From NCBI GenBank assembly GCA_948735595.1, contig CAPXSA010000002.1:108155-172154 (forward strand): a stretch of DNA of 64,000 bases, given 5' to 3'. Made by a program: the position numbers and the translations under genes. Below the pieces are notes generated by a model. It was given only the letters and a program-made list of their open reading frames with translations, did not search any database and had not been told where the DNA came from. This DNA is from an uncultured Clostridia bacterium (GTDB lineage Bacteria > Bacillota > Clostridia > TANB77 > CAG-508). The first letter of the stretch is position 1; every line of letters starts with the position of its first letter. Of this stretch, positions 38,556 to 47,417 are shown one piece after another.

Positions 38556-38918
38556 ATGTATAATATAAAAATATATGAAGGTAAAAATGACAAGAGTGAA
38601 GTTAAGGAATATATTAAAAGTCTAAGAAAAAGTAATAATAAAAATAGTAAAATAAAATTTAATAAAATAATATCTTATATAAGAATGTTAAAGCAAAATG
38701 GTTTAGAATTAGGAATACCATATATGAAACATCTTGTTGATAATATATGGGAATTACGTCCTTTAAGAGATAGAATACTTTTAACGTATCTGGAGAATAA
38801 TGAATTTATTTTATTAACGATATTTATGAAGAAAACTCAAAAAACACCAAAGAGAGAAATTGAAAAAGCAAAAAGATTATTAAGGGATTACATAGATAGG
38901 AGTGAAAGAAATGAATAA
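38556..38918 (+). CDS. RelE/HigB-like (Gp49 family) toxin
   Basis: 120-residue basic protein of the phage-derived Gp49-like / HigB group of type II toxins (ribosome-dependent mRNA interferases). Seen: the YIRMLKQNGLELGIPYMKHL segment, then IWELRPLRDRILLTYLENNEFILLTIFMKK, which matches the family core, including the conserved ELR and the final Lys-rich helix. The toxin gene comes first, as in higBA, and overlaps the antitoxin by eight bases. Confidence 0.88.
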   Translation: MYNIKIYEGKNDKSEVKEYIKSLRKSNNKNSKIKFNKIISYIRMLKQNGLELGIPYMKHLVDNIWELRPLRDRILLTYLENNEFILLTIFMKKTQKTPKREIEKAKRLLRDYIDRSERNE

Positions 38919-39192
38919 GAAATTTGAAGAGTGGGATGAATTTGAAAAAGAGTTAAATATTAGCCAAGAAGAGGAACTGGCAATAAAACTAGAAATGGAT
39001 ATTATAAGAGCTACTATTGAAGCTAGAAAGAAAAATAATTTAACTCAAAGAGAATTAAGTAAAGTAAGTGGAATAAAGCAACCAGTTATTGCTCGAATTG
39101 AAAAACAAACTAATTCTCCACAAATATATACATTACTTAAATTATTATATCCAATGGGATATACTCTAAAAGTAGTACCTTTAGAAAAGTAA
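38911..39192 (+). CDS. HigA-like XRE antitoxin
   Basis: 93 residues with a helix-turn-helix of the XRE type (NLTQRELSKVSGIKQPVIARIEKQ, split here as TQRELSKVSG then QPVIARIE). It should neutralise the upstream toxin and repress the operon at the palindrome at 38508-38529. ATG 38911 has AGGAG eight bases upstream; a GTG at 38902 in the same frame lies inside that ribosome site and is less likely. Confidence 0.87.
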   Translation: MNKKFEEWDEFEKELNISQEEELAIKLEMDIIRATIEARKKNNLTQRELSKVSGIKQPVIARIEKQTNSPQIYTLLKLLYPMGYTLKVVPLEK

Positions 39193-39196
39193 CAAG

Positions 39197-39225
39197 TTGA
39201 ACAAAACAAAAAAATGTGCTAAAAT
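39197..39225 (+). promoter_or_regulatory. vanZ promoter
   Basis: TTGAAC, 17 bp, TAAAAT. Confidence 0.65.
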
Positions 39226-39248
39226 AATGTGAGCAAAAAGGAGAAAAA

Positions 39249-39783
39249 ATGAAAAGAACAATTATTAGAATCATTTCTATGCTGATGCTATTAGGCACAT
39301 TTTATATTATATTTAGTTTTTCAGCACAAGATGGAATAGAATCAGGAAGTCTAAGCAATAAAGTTACAACCATATTTGTCAATCACTTTCCATATACCAA
39401 AAATTTAAGCATAGAAACACAAAATAAATTAATTGAACATGGGGAACCAATTGTTAGAAAACTAGCGCATTTTTCTATTTATACAGTAGTAGGAATGTGT
39501 ATTATGGCATTTTTATGCACATTTCCCTTTAAATTAAGGACGAGGTTAGGATTAAGTTTATTAGTTGGACTTATTTATGCCATATCAGATGAATTCCATC
39601 AAAGTTTTGTACCACGGACGAGGACCTTCTTGGAAAGATGTGGGAATAGATACAGCAGGAGTATTTTTGGGAATACTCATTATCTTGGCAATTGTATCTA
39701 TTTATATTGCACTCAAAAAAGATAATGAAGAAAAAGTAAAGATGAAACATTATATTTTTAAGAAGTCTAAGGAAGTAGGATAG
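39249..39783 (+). CDS. VanZ-like membrane protein, read through a +1 shift at CGG
   Basis: VanZ-family integral membrane protein; VanZ itself gives low-level teicoplanin resistance, and most relatives have no known role. Four helices and the family core DEFHQSFVPGRG-S-W-DVGIDTAG are visible only if the reading frame changes. Frame 1 encodes residues 1-122 to FVP; then CGG at 39615-39617 (CCA CGG A). Skipping C39615 gives GGA CGA GGA (Gly-Arg-Gly), the exact VanZ consensus, and a normal 177-residue protein. Without the shift the end is an unrelated Arg/Cys-rich tail. This is one of the cleanest CGG sites in the window. Confidence 0.88.
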
Positions 39784-39830
39784 AGTAGTAAGTTTTATGA
39801 ATAAGTGATAGAAAAGATTAGGAGAGAAAA

Positions 39831-40418
39831 ATGATAAGAGCAATCGTAATATTTTTAGTACGCACATTTTGTTATATTGTATTTAGAGTTGGAAAAATAG
39901 GGAAAGAAAATGTGCCAAAAACAGGAGCATATATTATGTGTGCCAATCATACATCTAATTGGGATCCACCAATTATTGTAGCATGTACGAATAGAAAAAT
40001 GCATATTATGGCAAAAGCGGAACTATTTAAAAATAAATTCATCTGTTGGTTTGCGGAAAAATGTTGGGTATTTCCAGTCAAAAGAGGCGGAAAAGATATT
40101 GAATCTATGAAACACTCTTTAAAAGTACTAAAAGACGGTGAAATGTTAATGTTATTCCCAGAGGGAACTAGAAATGGAATGAGTAAAAATGGAAAAGCAC
40201 AAAATGGTGCAGCATTTATGGCTTTAAGAACAGGAGTGCCAGTTATTCCAGTCGGCATTATTGGAGATATGAAGCCATTTCACAAAGTAACTTTAAGTTA
40301 TGGAAAGCCATTAGATTTTAGTGAATATAAGTCAAATAAGCCAGAAAAAGAGGTTTTAGAAAAAGTAAGTCAAGAGATTATGGATAATATCATTATGTTG
40401 ACAAATGCGAAGAAGTAG
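39831..40418 (+). CDS. plsC: 1-acyl-sn-glycerol-3-phosphate acyltransferase
   Basis: Phospholipid synthesis enzyme (phosphatidic acid formation). 195 residues with the catalytic HxxxxD block CANHTSNWDPP (about residue 43), VFPVKRGGKD, the glycerol-phosphate motif FPEGTRNG (about 111) and VPVIPVGIIGD. One N-terminal hydrophobic segment. AGGAGAG precedes the ATG. Confidence 0.93.
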   Translation: MIRAIVIFLVRTFCYIVFRVGKIGKENVPKTGAYIMCANHTSNWDPPIIVACTNRKMHIMAKAELFKNKFICWFAEKCWVFPVKRGGKDIESMKHSLKVLKDGEMLMLFPEGTRNGMSKNGKAQNGAAFMALRTGVPVIPVGIIGDMKPFHKVTLSYGKPLDFSEYKSNKPEKEVLEKVSQEIMDNIIMLTNAKK

Positions 40419-40465
40419 TTTATAATATTTTAGAAAATTATTTTTCTGAATTAAATAATTGAACA

Positions 40466-40625
40466 ATGAGTTAATAGTATATCTTTCGCACTTTTGAACA
40501 GTCGAGGAACATTTGCTAAAAAAGTATTGAAGAGCAAAGAGAGTATTTTAAAAATATTATTTCTTAGGACCATACGCCAACGAGACGAGCATATGAAAAA
40601 GAAGAAAGATATACTATTAACTCAT
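40466..40625. repeat. 160-bp palindromic element, copy 2 (upstream of typA)
   Basis: Perfect 22 bp terminal inverted repeats at 40466-40487 and 40604-40625. Internal blocks 40499-40516 and 40566-40596 are the reverse complement of blocks in the element at 17619-17784. The arms differ in sequence from copy 1 but remain self-complementary. No ORF is present. Confidence 0.85.
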
Positions 40626-40662
40626 GTATCATGTTAAATAAAAGTATAAGGAGTAATCAAAA

Positions 40663-42486
40663 ATGAACAATCAAAGTATTAGAAACATAGCAATTATTGC
40701 ACACGTAGACCATGGAAAAACAACATTAGTAGATGCACTTTTAAGACAAAGTCACGTATTTAGAGAAAATGAACAAGTATCAGAAAGAATTATGGACTCA
40801 GGGGATATTGAAAAGGAGAGAGGAATTACTATTCTTTCTAAAAATACATCTGTTATGTATAATAACATTAAAATCAATATTGTGGATACTCCAGGACATG
40901 CTGACTTTGGTGGAGAAGTAGAACGTGTACTTAAAATGGTAGATGGTGTACTTTTATTAGTTGATGCTTTTGAAGGACCAATGCCTCAAACCAGAGAAGT
41001 ACTTAAAAAATCTTTAGCATTAAACTTAAAGCCAATTGTAGTCATTAATAAAATTGATAGACCAGGAGCAAATCCATTAAAAGTAGTTGACCAAGTATTA
41101 GAACTATTTATTGAATTAAATGCAAATGATGACCAATTAGATTTTCCAGTAGTATATGCATCAGCTAAAAATGGAATTGCTAAAATGAGTTTAGAAGAAG
41201 AAAGCGATAATGTTACTTGTATTTTTGATACCATTATCAAAAATATCAACGCTCCAGCTTGTGAACAAGAAGGAACGCTGCAAATGTTAGTTTCTAATAT
41301 TGATTATGATGAATATTTAGGAAGACTTGCTGTAGGAAGAATTGAACGCGGAACGATTAAAGCAGGTATGGGAGTGGCTGTATGTAAAAAAGATGATAAA
41401 GTAGTTCAAGGCAAACTTGCCAAACTATTTACTTATGAAGGACTAAAAAGGGTAGAAGTAGAAGAAGCTTCAGCAGGTGACATTGTTTGTATTTCGGGTA
41501 TCGCAGACATTAACATTGGTGAAACTGTATGTGACATGAATAACCCAGAAAAGATTGATTTCGTAGATATTGATGAGCCAACTGTATCTATGACCTTCAG
41601 TGTTAACAATGGACCTTTAGCAGGAAAAGAAGGACAGTTTATTACTTCTAGACATATTCGTGATAGATTATTTAAAGAACTAGAAAGAAATGTTAGTTTA
41701 CGTGTCAAAGAAACAGAAACTCCTGATAGTTTTGAAGTATGTGGACGTGGAGAACTACATTTATCAGTGCTAATTGAAACTATGAGAAGAGAAGGATTTG
41801 AACTTTTAGTATCTCGTCCAAAAGTTATTATTAAAGATATTGATGGCGTAAAATCTGAACCAATGGAAAGATTAGTAGTGAATGTACCTGATGATTGTAT
41901 TGGTAATGTCATTGAAAAACTAGGAAGAAGAAAAGCAGAAATGCTTAATATGGAACCCGCAGAAGCAGGTCATACGAAAGTAGAATTCAAAATCCCTGCA
42001 AGAGGATTAATTGGATATAGAACAGAGTTCTTAACAGACACTAAAGGTGAAGGAACTATGAATAGTATTTTTGATAGTTACGAGCCATATAAAGGAGAAA
42101 TCCAAGCAAGAACAAGAGGAGTATTAGTAGCATTTGAACCGGGAACTTCTATTACTTATGGTTTATACAATGCACAAGAAAGAGGAGAACTTTTAATTGG
42201 TGCAGGTGTAGAAGTATATGAAGGAATGATAGTAGGTGTTAACTCTAGAAACGAAGATATTTCTATCAATGTATGTAAAGAGAAACACTTAACAAATACG
42301 AGAGCCTCTGGTTCTGATGATGCACTTCGTTTAGTCCCACCAATCCAAATGTCATTAGAAAAAGCAATTGAATTTATTGCAGAAGATGAACTTGTAGAAG
42401 TAACGCCAAAAAATATCCGTTTAAGAAAGAAAATATTAGATAACAAAACAAGAGAAAGAATGGCAAGAAGAAGTAGTGCAGAATAA
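40663..42486 (+). CDS. typA: translational GTPase TypA/BipA
   Basis: Ribosome-associated GTPase needed for 50S assembly and stress growth. 607 residues: G1 AHVDHGKTTLVDALL, switch GITILSKNTS, DTPGHADFGGEV and NKIDRPGA, then domains II, III, V and the BipA-specific C-terminal domain (GEGTMNSIFDSYEPYKGEI). AAGGAG precedes the start. It abuts trmR with an 11-base gap. Confidence 0.97.
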   Translation: MNNQSIRNIAIIAHVDHGKTTLVDALLRQSHVFRENEQVSERIMDSGDIEKERGITILSKNTSVMYNNIKINIVDTPGHADFGGEVERVLKMVDGVLLLVDAFEGPMPQTREVLKKSLALNLKPIVVINKIDRPGANPLKVVDQVLELFIELNANDDQLDFPVVYASAKNGIAKMSLEEESDNVTCIFDTIIKNINAPACEQEGTLQMLVSNIDYDEYLGRLAVGRIERGTIKAGMGVAVCKKDDKVVQGKLAKLFTYEGLKRVEVEEASAGDIVCISGIADINIGETVCDMNNPEKIDFVDIDEPTVSMTFSVNNGPLAGKEGQFITSRHIRDRLFKELERNVSLRVKETETPDSFEVCGRGELHLSVLIETMRREGFELLVSRPKVIIKDIDGVKSEPMERLVVNVPDDCIGNVIEKLGRRKAEMLNMEPAEAGHTKVEFKIPARGLIGYRTEFLTDTKGEGTMNSIFDSYEPYKGEIQARTRGVLVAFEPGTSITYGLYNAQERGELLIGAGVEVYEGMIVGVNSRNEDISINVCKEKHLTNTRASGSDDALRLVPPIQMSLEKAIEFIAEDELVEVTPKNIRLRKKILDNKTRERMARRSSAE

Positions 42487-42497
42487 AGGAAAAGAAA

Positions 42498-43085
42498 ATG
42501 AATAAACAAGAATTAGAAAAAATCAAGCAAAAAGCTTTAGAAGACCATATCCCCATTATTATGGACGATACTTTAGAAGTGGTAGCAAAGATTTTACAAG
42601 AAGTGAAACCTAGTAGAATATTAGAAATTGGAACAGCAGTTGGCTATTCAGCCATCTGCTTTTCAGAATATTTACAGCCAAATGGAAGAATAGATACCAT
42701 AGAAAGGGATGAAGAAAGAGCAAGACAAGCAAGGAAAAACATCAAGAAAGTAGAAGTGGAAGATAAAATTCGAATTTATGAAGGAGATGCAGTAGAAATT
42801 CTACCAACTTTGCAAGAAAGTTATGATGTTGTTTTTATTGATGCAGCAAAAGGAAAATATCCGTTCTTTTTATCACAAGCTATCAGAATGAGTCACAAGG
42901 GAACAGTCATTATAGCAGATAACGTGTTATATAAAGGATATGTAATGGGAGATTATAACAAACACAAACAACGTACAGCAGTTAGAAATTTAAGAGAATA
43001 TATTGCAGAGACAACTAATAATGAATACTTAGAAACAGAGATTTTAGAAGTGGGAGATGGACTTGCTATCTCAAAGAAAAAATAA
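42498..43085 (+). CDS. class I SAM O-methyltransferase (TrmR/YrrM-like)
   Basis: 195-residue methyltransferase with motif I ILEIGTAVGYSAICFSE (about residue 38), the acidic loop DTIERDEERA and motif VVFIDAAKGKYP (about 111). The family includes TrmR (YrrM), which methylates 5-hydroxyuridine at tRNA position 34. The nearby U32 peptidase (43824) is of the TrhP/YrrN-O type that makes that hydroxyuridine, so context favours a tRNA wobble-modification role. Generic COMT-like activity is the alternative. Confidence 0.82.
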   Translation: MNKQELEKIKQKALEDHIPIIMDDTLEVVAKILQEVKPSRILEIGTAVGYSAICFSEYLQPNGRIDTIERDEERARQARKNIKKVEVEDKIRIYEGDAVEILPTLQESYDVVFIDAAKGKYPFFLSQAIRMSHKGTVIIADNVLYKGYVMGDYNKHKQRTAVRNLREYIAETTNNEYLETEILEVGDGLAISKKK

Positions 43086-43117
43086 ACCAACAATTATCAA
43101 AATAGTTGGTTTATTTT
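43080..43117. terminator. bidirectional terminator between convergent genes
   Basis: Stem AATAAACCAAC/GTTGGTTTATT with T/A tracts on both sides; it serves the O-methyltransferase gene and the minus-strand gene that ends at 43111. Confidence 0.8.
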
Positions 43118-43656
43118 AGATATCTTACACATGAAGCAATAGTATCTATAATAAAAATACAAGAAAGTAATTTAACAAATAGAGTTTGTGCATGATAAGG
43201 AATTTTAGATAAAATCCAATTTATTTTTTTCTTTAAAAAAGGATAGACATGATTAATAAACAAAATAGCAATAATACCCCAAGCAAAAGAATAGAAAATA
43301 CTAATACGACCATTTAAATTCATAAATTCGCCTGTATAATCCCACCAATGCATAGAAAATAGAGCATCTAATCCAAAACTTACAATATACTCGAAAGCAG
43401 AAAAAATGATGGCTGCATAGATAAAGAGTTGTATATCCTTATGCCTGTATTTGCCTAAAAATAGAATAAGCATTAAAGCACCATAGCCATAAATAGGACA
43501 AAGGGCTCCATATAAAAATCCTCTTTTTACAAAATGTCCCAAAGTAAAAATGGCATAAATGGTTTCCATAAGCCACCCCATAAAAGCAAATATAAAAAAA
43601 TATAGTACATAAGTCTGCATTCTAGATAGTCGTATTTTCTTTTTGGTTTGTTCCAT
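43111..43656 (-). CDS. putative ABC-transporter type IV (CmpB/PF06541-like) membrane protein
   Basis: 181 residues with four or five membrane helices. The GWLMETIYAIFTLGHFVKRGFLYGAL core, then CPIYGYGA and SMHWWDYTGEFMNLNGRISI, matches the PF06541 family often labelled putative ABC-transporter type IV, whose function is not established. It is transcribed opposite to its neighbours and splits the methyltransferase from the U32 gene, so it may be a later insertion. The ribosome site AAGGAGA lies just upstream on the minus strand. Confidence 0.8.
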   Translation of the reverse strand: MEQTKKKIRLSRMQTYVLYFFIFAFMGWLMETIYAIFTLGHFVKRGFLYGALCPIYGYGALMLILFLGKYRHKDIQLFIYAAIIFSAFEYIVSFGLDALFSMHWWDYTGEFMNLNGRISIFYSFAWGIIAILFINHVYPFLKKKINWILSKIPYHAQTLFVKLLSCIFIIDTIASCVRYLK

Positions 43657-43765
43657 ACAAATTAATCTCCTTTTATTGCTGCTATCATATCAAATTTTTT
43701 ACTATTTGTAAATATGTTGAAAGTTACAAAAGCAAGTACAATTTTGACTAAAAACAAGTAATGTG

Positions 43766-43794
43766 TTGACTGGTGCACATAAAGATTATATAAT
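43766..43794 (+). promoter_or_regulatory. promoter of the U32 peptidase gene
   Basis: TTGACT, 17 bp, TATAAT, a near-consensus promoter. Confidence 0.85.
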
Positions 43795-43823
43795 AGACAC
43801 AGTAATAAAAGGAGAAGAAAGAA

Positions 43824-45065
43824 ATGGAAATAAAAAACAAACCAGAATTATTAGCACCAGCAGGTTCCTTTGAAAAGGCAAAGACTGCTTTTTTGTATGG
43901 AGCAGATGCAGTTTACTGTGGTACAGGAACCTTATCATTAAGAAGTAGAGCAGAAGTAGATAATGATGACTTAGCAAAAACAATTGAATATGCACATAGC
44001 ATAGGTAAGAAAGTATATGCTGCTATTAATATATATGCATGGGACACCTATTATGAAGAAATTAAAAAACAAGCTAAAATGTTAAATGAGTTAAAAGTAG
44101 ATGCGATTATTGCTTCAGATGGTGGAGTAATGGAAGTTTTAAAAGAATATGCACCAGATGTAGAAATTCATGTTAGCACACAAGCAAATACAGTAAGCTA
44201 TCATGCAACTAATTTTTGGTATAAAAATGGAGCTAAAAGGGTTATTCTAGGAAGAGAATTGAATAAAGAACAAATTAGAGAAATTATGAAAAACAAAAAT
44301 CCAGAAATAGATGTTGAAATGTTTATACATGGAGCAATTTGTTTTGGATATTCAGGTAGATGTTTCTTAAGCGATTTCTTAGCAAGTAGAAGTGCTAATT
44401 TAGGAGATTGTGCGCAAAGCTGTAGATGGGCATATAATGTATATGTAGAAGAGCATAATAATCCAGGAAATTTGATGCCTGTAGAACATGATGATAATGG
44501 GACATACATTTTTTCATCAAAAGATATGTGTTTGGTTAGGGAGATTCCAGAAATTATAGAATTAGGGGTCAATAGTTTGAAAATAGAAGGAAGATTAAAA
44601 ACAGAATACTATTTAGCTTCTGTGGTAAATGCTTATCGTAATGCAATTGATGACTACCTAAAAGACCCAGAACATTATGATTATACAAAATATTTAAAAG
44701 AATTAGAAAAGACTAAGACAAGAGGTTTAACTACCTTTTATTTTAATGATAGAAATAATAAAGACTTCCAAGAATATGAAGGAAAACAATATAATCCCGA
44801 TTATGAATTTGGAGGCAAGGTATTAGAAAACAAAGGAAACAAAAAGTATCTAATTGAAATAAGAAATAAATTAACAGTAGGAGATACGATGGAAATTTTA
44901 GTCCCAAGCAAGATTAAAACAGAAGTTTTTAAAATTCAAGACTTATGGAATACAGAAACGAGAGAAAGAATAGAAACTGTTAATCCCGGAAAAGCAGGGC
45001 AAACAGTTTTATTGGAATTGCCAATGGAAGCAAACAATGGGTGGATTTTAAGAAGAAAAAAATAG
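43824..45065 (+). CDS. U32 family peptidase / tRNA uridine hydroxylase (TrhP-like)
   Basis: 413 residues. The start PELLAPAGSFEKAKTAFLYGADAVYCG and the signature CFSGRCFLSDFLASRSAN-like stretch (here ICFGYSGRCFLSDFLASRSA, then GDCAQSCRW) define family U32. Members of the TrhP/YrrN-O branch use prephenate to make 5-hydroxyuridine at tRNA position 34, and the cysteines in CAQSC and nearby fit a metal cluster. The O-methyltransferase gene at 42498 would act next in the pathway. Confidence 0.88.
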   Translation: MEIKNKPELLAPAGSFEKAKTAFLYGADAVYCGTGTLSLRSRAEVDNDDLAKTIEYAHSIGKKVYAAINIYAWDTYYEEIKKQAKMLNELKVDAIIASDGGVMEVLKEYAPDVEIHVSTQANTVSYHATNFWYKNGAKRVILGRELNKEQIREIMKNKNPEIDVEMFIHGAICFGYSGRCFLSDFLASRSANLGDCAQSCRWAYNVYVEEHNNPGNLMPVEHDDNGTYIFSSKDMCLVREIPEIIELGVNSLKIEGRLKTEYYLASVVNAYRNAIDDYLKDPEHYDYTKYLKELEKTKTRGLTTFYFNDRNNKDFQEYEGKQYNPDYEFGGKVLENKGNKKYLIEIRNKLTVGDTMEILVPSKIKTEVFKIQDLWNTETRERIETVNPGKAGQTVLLELPMEANNGWILRRKK

Positions 45066-45072
45066 AAGTAAG

Positions 45073-45112
45073 AAATCCTATAGAAAAGAATTGATTTCTA
45101 TAGGATTTTATT
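45073..45112 (+). terminator. terminator after the U32 gene
   Basis: A 14 bp stem, arms 45073-45086 and 45095-45108, then T-rich sequence. Confidence 0.85.
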
Positions 45113-45131
45113 ATATAATTACAAAAGAATT

Positions 45132-45223
45132 GAAGTAGTATCGAAGTGGTCATAACGAGCTGCACTGGAACTGCAGTACCTTCTTTTTGGGGGCCGTGGG
45201 TTCGAATCCCACCTACTTCGCCA
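45132..45223 (+). tRNA. tRNA-Ser (anticodon GGA)
   Basis: 92 bases with a long variable arm (CCTTCTTTTTGGGGG region), acceptor GAAGTAG/CTACTTC, anticodon stem CTGCA/TGCAG around CTGGAAC, CCA encoded. Confidence 0.93.
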
Positions 45224-45228
45224 AAACA

Positions 45229-45271
45229 ATAAACCATGCAAGAAAGAAAACTACTTGTGTGGTTTCTTTTA
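45229..45271 (+). terminator. terminator of tRNA-Ser
   Basis: 12 bp stem with two G-T pairs (AAACCATGCAAG/CTTGTGTGGTTT) followed by CTTTT. Confidence 0.75.
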
Positions 45272-45289
45272 TGAAGGATAGAAAAAAGT

Positions 45290-46336
45290 ATGAAAGAGAA
45301 ATTAGAAGAAATAGTGGAACCATTAGTAGAATGGTACCAAACAAATAAAAGAATATTGCCATGGAGAGAAAATAAAAATCCATATTGTATTTGGATTTCG
45401 GAAATTATGTTACAACAAACGAGAATAGAAGCGGTAAAGAGATATTATGCTCGTTTTATGAAAGAATTACCAACAGTTCAAGATTTGGCAAATGTTTCGG
45501 AAGAAAGACTTTTAAAACTATGGGAGGGCTTAGGATACTATAATAGGGCTAGAAACTTACAAAAAGCAGCTGAAACAATAGAAGAAAAATATCAAGGGAA
45601 AATGCCAAACACTTATGCAGAATTAGTAAAATTGTCAGGGATAGGAGAATATACAGCAGGAGCAATTGCTTCTATTGCATATCATGAAAGAGTTCCTGCG
45701 GTAGACGGAAATGTATTAAGGGTGCTCTCAAGAGTTACAGCTAGTAACAAAGATGTATTATTGCCTGAAACCAAAAAAGAGATAGCAGAGAGATTAAAAA
45801 AGCTTATGAAAAGTCAAAAGGAGGATTTTAATTCAGGAGATTTTAATGAGGCATTAATGGAATTAGGGGAGTTAATCTGCCTACCAAATGGAGAGCCGAA
45901 TTGCCAAGAATGTCCTTTACAAAAGAATTGTATCGCATACCAAAAGGGATTGACACAAGAACTTCCAGTTAGAGAAAAAAAGCTAAAGCGAAAAGAAGAG
46001 AATAAAACTGTTTTTCTTTTGGTAAGCGAAGAGGGAAAAATTGCAGTTAGAAAAAGAAGTGGGAAAGGTGTATTGAGTGGAATGTATGAACTTCCCAACA
46101 GCAAGGGAAAGGTAGAAAAATTGAAAGAACTAGAAGAAATATTGAAACAGTGGAATTTAAAAGATACAAATATAGAAAAAATAGGAGAATACCAACATAT
46201 TTTTACACATATAACATGGAAAATGAAAGCATATAAAATAATAATAGAAAAAGAAAATGAGGAATTTATTTGGGTAACAAAAGAGCAGTTAGAAAAAGAT
46301 TATGCTTTACCAACTGCTTTCAAGAAAATAATGTAG
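45290..46336 (+). CDS. mutY: A/G-specific adenine glycosylase
   Basis: Removes adenine opposite 8-oxoguanine. 348 residues: HhH-GPD domain with ISEIMLQQTRIEAV, the catalytic-helix region KLSGIGEYTAGAIASIAY with VPAVDGNVLRVLSR, the [4Fe-4S] cluster cysteines in CLPNGEPNCQECPLQKNC (about 200-217), and a C-terminal NUDIX-like 8-oxoG recognition domain (about 240-345). Confidence 0.95.
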   Translation: MKEKLEEIVEPLVEWYQTNKRILPWRENKNPYCIWISEIMLQQTRIEAVKRYYARFMKELPTVQDLANVSEERLLKLWEGLGYYNRARNLQKAAETIEEKYQGKMPNTYAELVKLSGIGEYTAGAIASIAYHERVPAVDGNVLRVLSRVTASNKDVLLPETKKEIAERLKKLMKSQKEDFNSGDFNEALMELGELICLPNGEPNCQECPLQKNCIAYQKGLTQELPVREKKLKRKEENKTVFLLVSEEGKIAVRKRSGKGVLSGMYELPNSKGKVEKLKELEEILKQWNLKDTNIEKIGEYQHIFTHITWKMKAYKIIIEKENEEFIWVTKEQLEKDYALPTAFKKIM

Positions 46337-46341
46337 AATAA

Positions 46342-46815
46342 TTAATTATTAGAATTTACTAATTTTAAAACAGGTTCAGGCAAATAACGAGATACATCTC
46401 TACCATAATGAATCAATTCCATAACCATACTTGAACTAATAAAGCCAAGAACACCCGAACGAAAATAAATGGTATCAAGGTTAGAAATTTCTTCATTAAT
46501 TTGAGCCAGATTTTCTTCAAAGGCATAATCTGTATCATTTCTAAGCCCGCGAATTAAAAAATCAGCATGATATTTTTGCGCTATTTCGACAGTTAATTCT
46601 TGATAGGTGATAACTTGAGCATTTGTAATATTCTCTTTTTCCAAGGTTTCTTCTATAGCCAATTTCATTTGCTCAATATTATAGTTTTTGGTTTTATTGC
46701 TATTCATTCCAATTCCTACAATGACCTTATCAAAAATTTGACAAGATGCTTTTACAATATGCAAGTGTCCATTAGTAAAAGGGTCAAAACTTCCTGAATA
46801 AAATCCCACTTTCAT
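46342..46815 (-). CDS. coaD: pantetheine-phosphate adenylyltransferase
   Basis: Fourth step of coenzyme A synthesis. 157 residues with the nucleotidyltransferase motif GSFDPFTNGHL (TxGH form NGH) at the N-terminus, LIRGLRNDTDYAFE and FISSSMVMELI near the end. I take the ATG at 46815 because AGGAG lies eight bases upstream; the GTG at 46824 falls within the ribosome site. It is convergent with mutY, only five bases apart. Confidence 0.95.
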   Translation of the reverse strand: MKVGFYSGSFDPFTNGHLHIVKASCQIFDKVIVGIGMNSNKTKNYNIEQMKLAIEETLEKENITNAQVITYQELTVEIAQKYHADFLIRGLRNDTDYAFEENLAQINEEISNLDTIYFRSGVLGFISSSMVMELIHYGRDVSRYLPEPVLKLVNSNN

Positions 46816-46928
46816 TTTAATCACTCCTTATATAATATCTTATTAAACATCATTTCTTTTGTCAATTACTTTTAAATTAAGTATAGTGAATTACTTGAAA
46901 TTTTTTGTAAAAATTTGTATAAAATCTA

Positions 46929-46957
46929 TTGAACTTGTCTATTATATATAATATAAT
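46929..46957 (+). promoter_or_regulatory. promoter of tRNA-Asn and the small membrane protein
   Basis: TTGAAC, 17 bp, TATAAT, ending 22 bases before the tRNA. Confidence 0.8.
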
Positions 46958-46978
46958 AGAAACGTAAATAAATTACAT

Positions 46979-47054
46979 TCTCCGTTAGCTCAGTTGGTAG
47001 AGCGCTCGGCTGTTAACCGATAGGTCGTTGGTTCGAGCCCAACACGGAGAGCCA
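46979..47054 (+). tRNA. tRNA-Asn (anticodon GTT)
   Basis: Perfect 7 bp acceptor TCTCCGT/ACGGAGA, discriminator G, CCA encoded, anticodon loop CTGTTAA. Confidence 0.93.
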
Positions 47055-47081
47055 ATATACAAAAGAAGGAGGAAAAGAGTT

Positions 47082-47330
47082 ATGATAGGCGTTATCTCTT
47101 TTGGAATAAGCATTATAGGTGTTATGATGTCTTTCTTTGACAGTGTTAGATTACCAGCATTTATTATTGCGATTGTAGGAATTATTGTATCAGTTCTTTC
47201 TACATATTACAAAGACCAGAAAGAACTAAAAGATTCATCAAAGAAAGATTCAAGAGCATTAGAAGTAGGAGCAATTATTCTTGCAGGTGCTACTTGTGTA
47301 ACTTATTATATTAATTTGCTAATTGCATAA
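47082..47330 (+). CDS. small two-helix membrane protein
   Basis: 82 residues with two or three hydrophobic segments (residues 1-18, 24-43, 64-80) around a charged linker (YYKDQKELKDSSKKDSR). I do not recognise a family. ATG 47082 has a strong AAGGAGG site. The gene starts 27 bases after tRNA-Asn with no terminator between them, so tRNA and mRNA are likely one transcript. Confidence 0.75.
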   Translation: MIGVISFGISIIGVMMSFFDSVRLPAFIIAIVGIIVSVLSTYYKDQKELKDSSKKDSRALEVGAIILAGATCVTYYINLLIA

Positions 47331-47361
47331 AAAATAATTGTGATATAGTTTAATACAAAGA

Positions 47362-47400
47362 AGGTTTTAATGTTATATACATTAAAACTCTTTTTATTTT
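47362..47400. terminator. bidirectional terminator between convergent genes
   Basis: 10 bp perfect stem GTTTTAATGT/ACATTAAAAC with T-rich flanks. Confidence 0.75.
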
Positions 47401-47417
47401 TACTAATATTTATACAA

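Noticed and set aside
38501..39192. Prophage or genomic island around the toxin-antitoxin pair
   Set aside because: Only the two toxin-antitoxin genes are present; there is no integrase, attachment repeat or phage gene nearby.
39565..39783. Separate 72-residue gene downstream of vanZ
   Set aside because: Its sequence from GRGPSWKDV onward is the missing C-terminus of VanZ; it is the second part of one gene.
41433..41912. 159-residue minus-strand frame within typA
   Set aside because: Shadow of a conserved GTPase gene; no start signals.
47028..47081. Upstream start at 47028 for the small membrane protein
   Set aside because: It lies inside tRNA-Asn; the ATG at 47082 has a strong AAGGAGG site.
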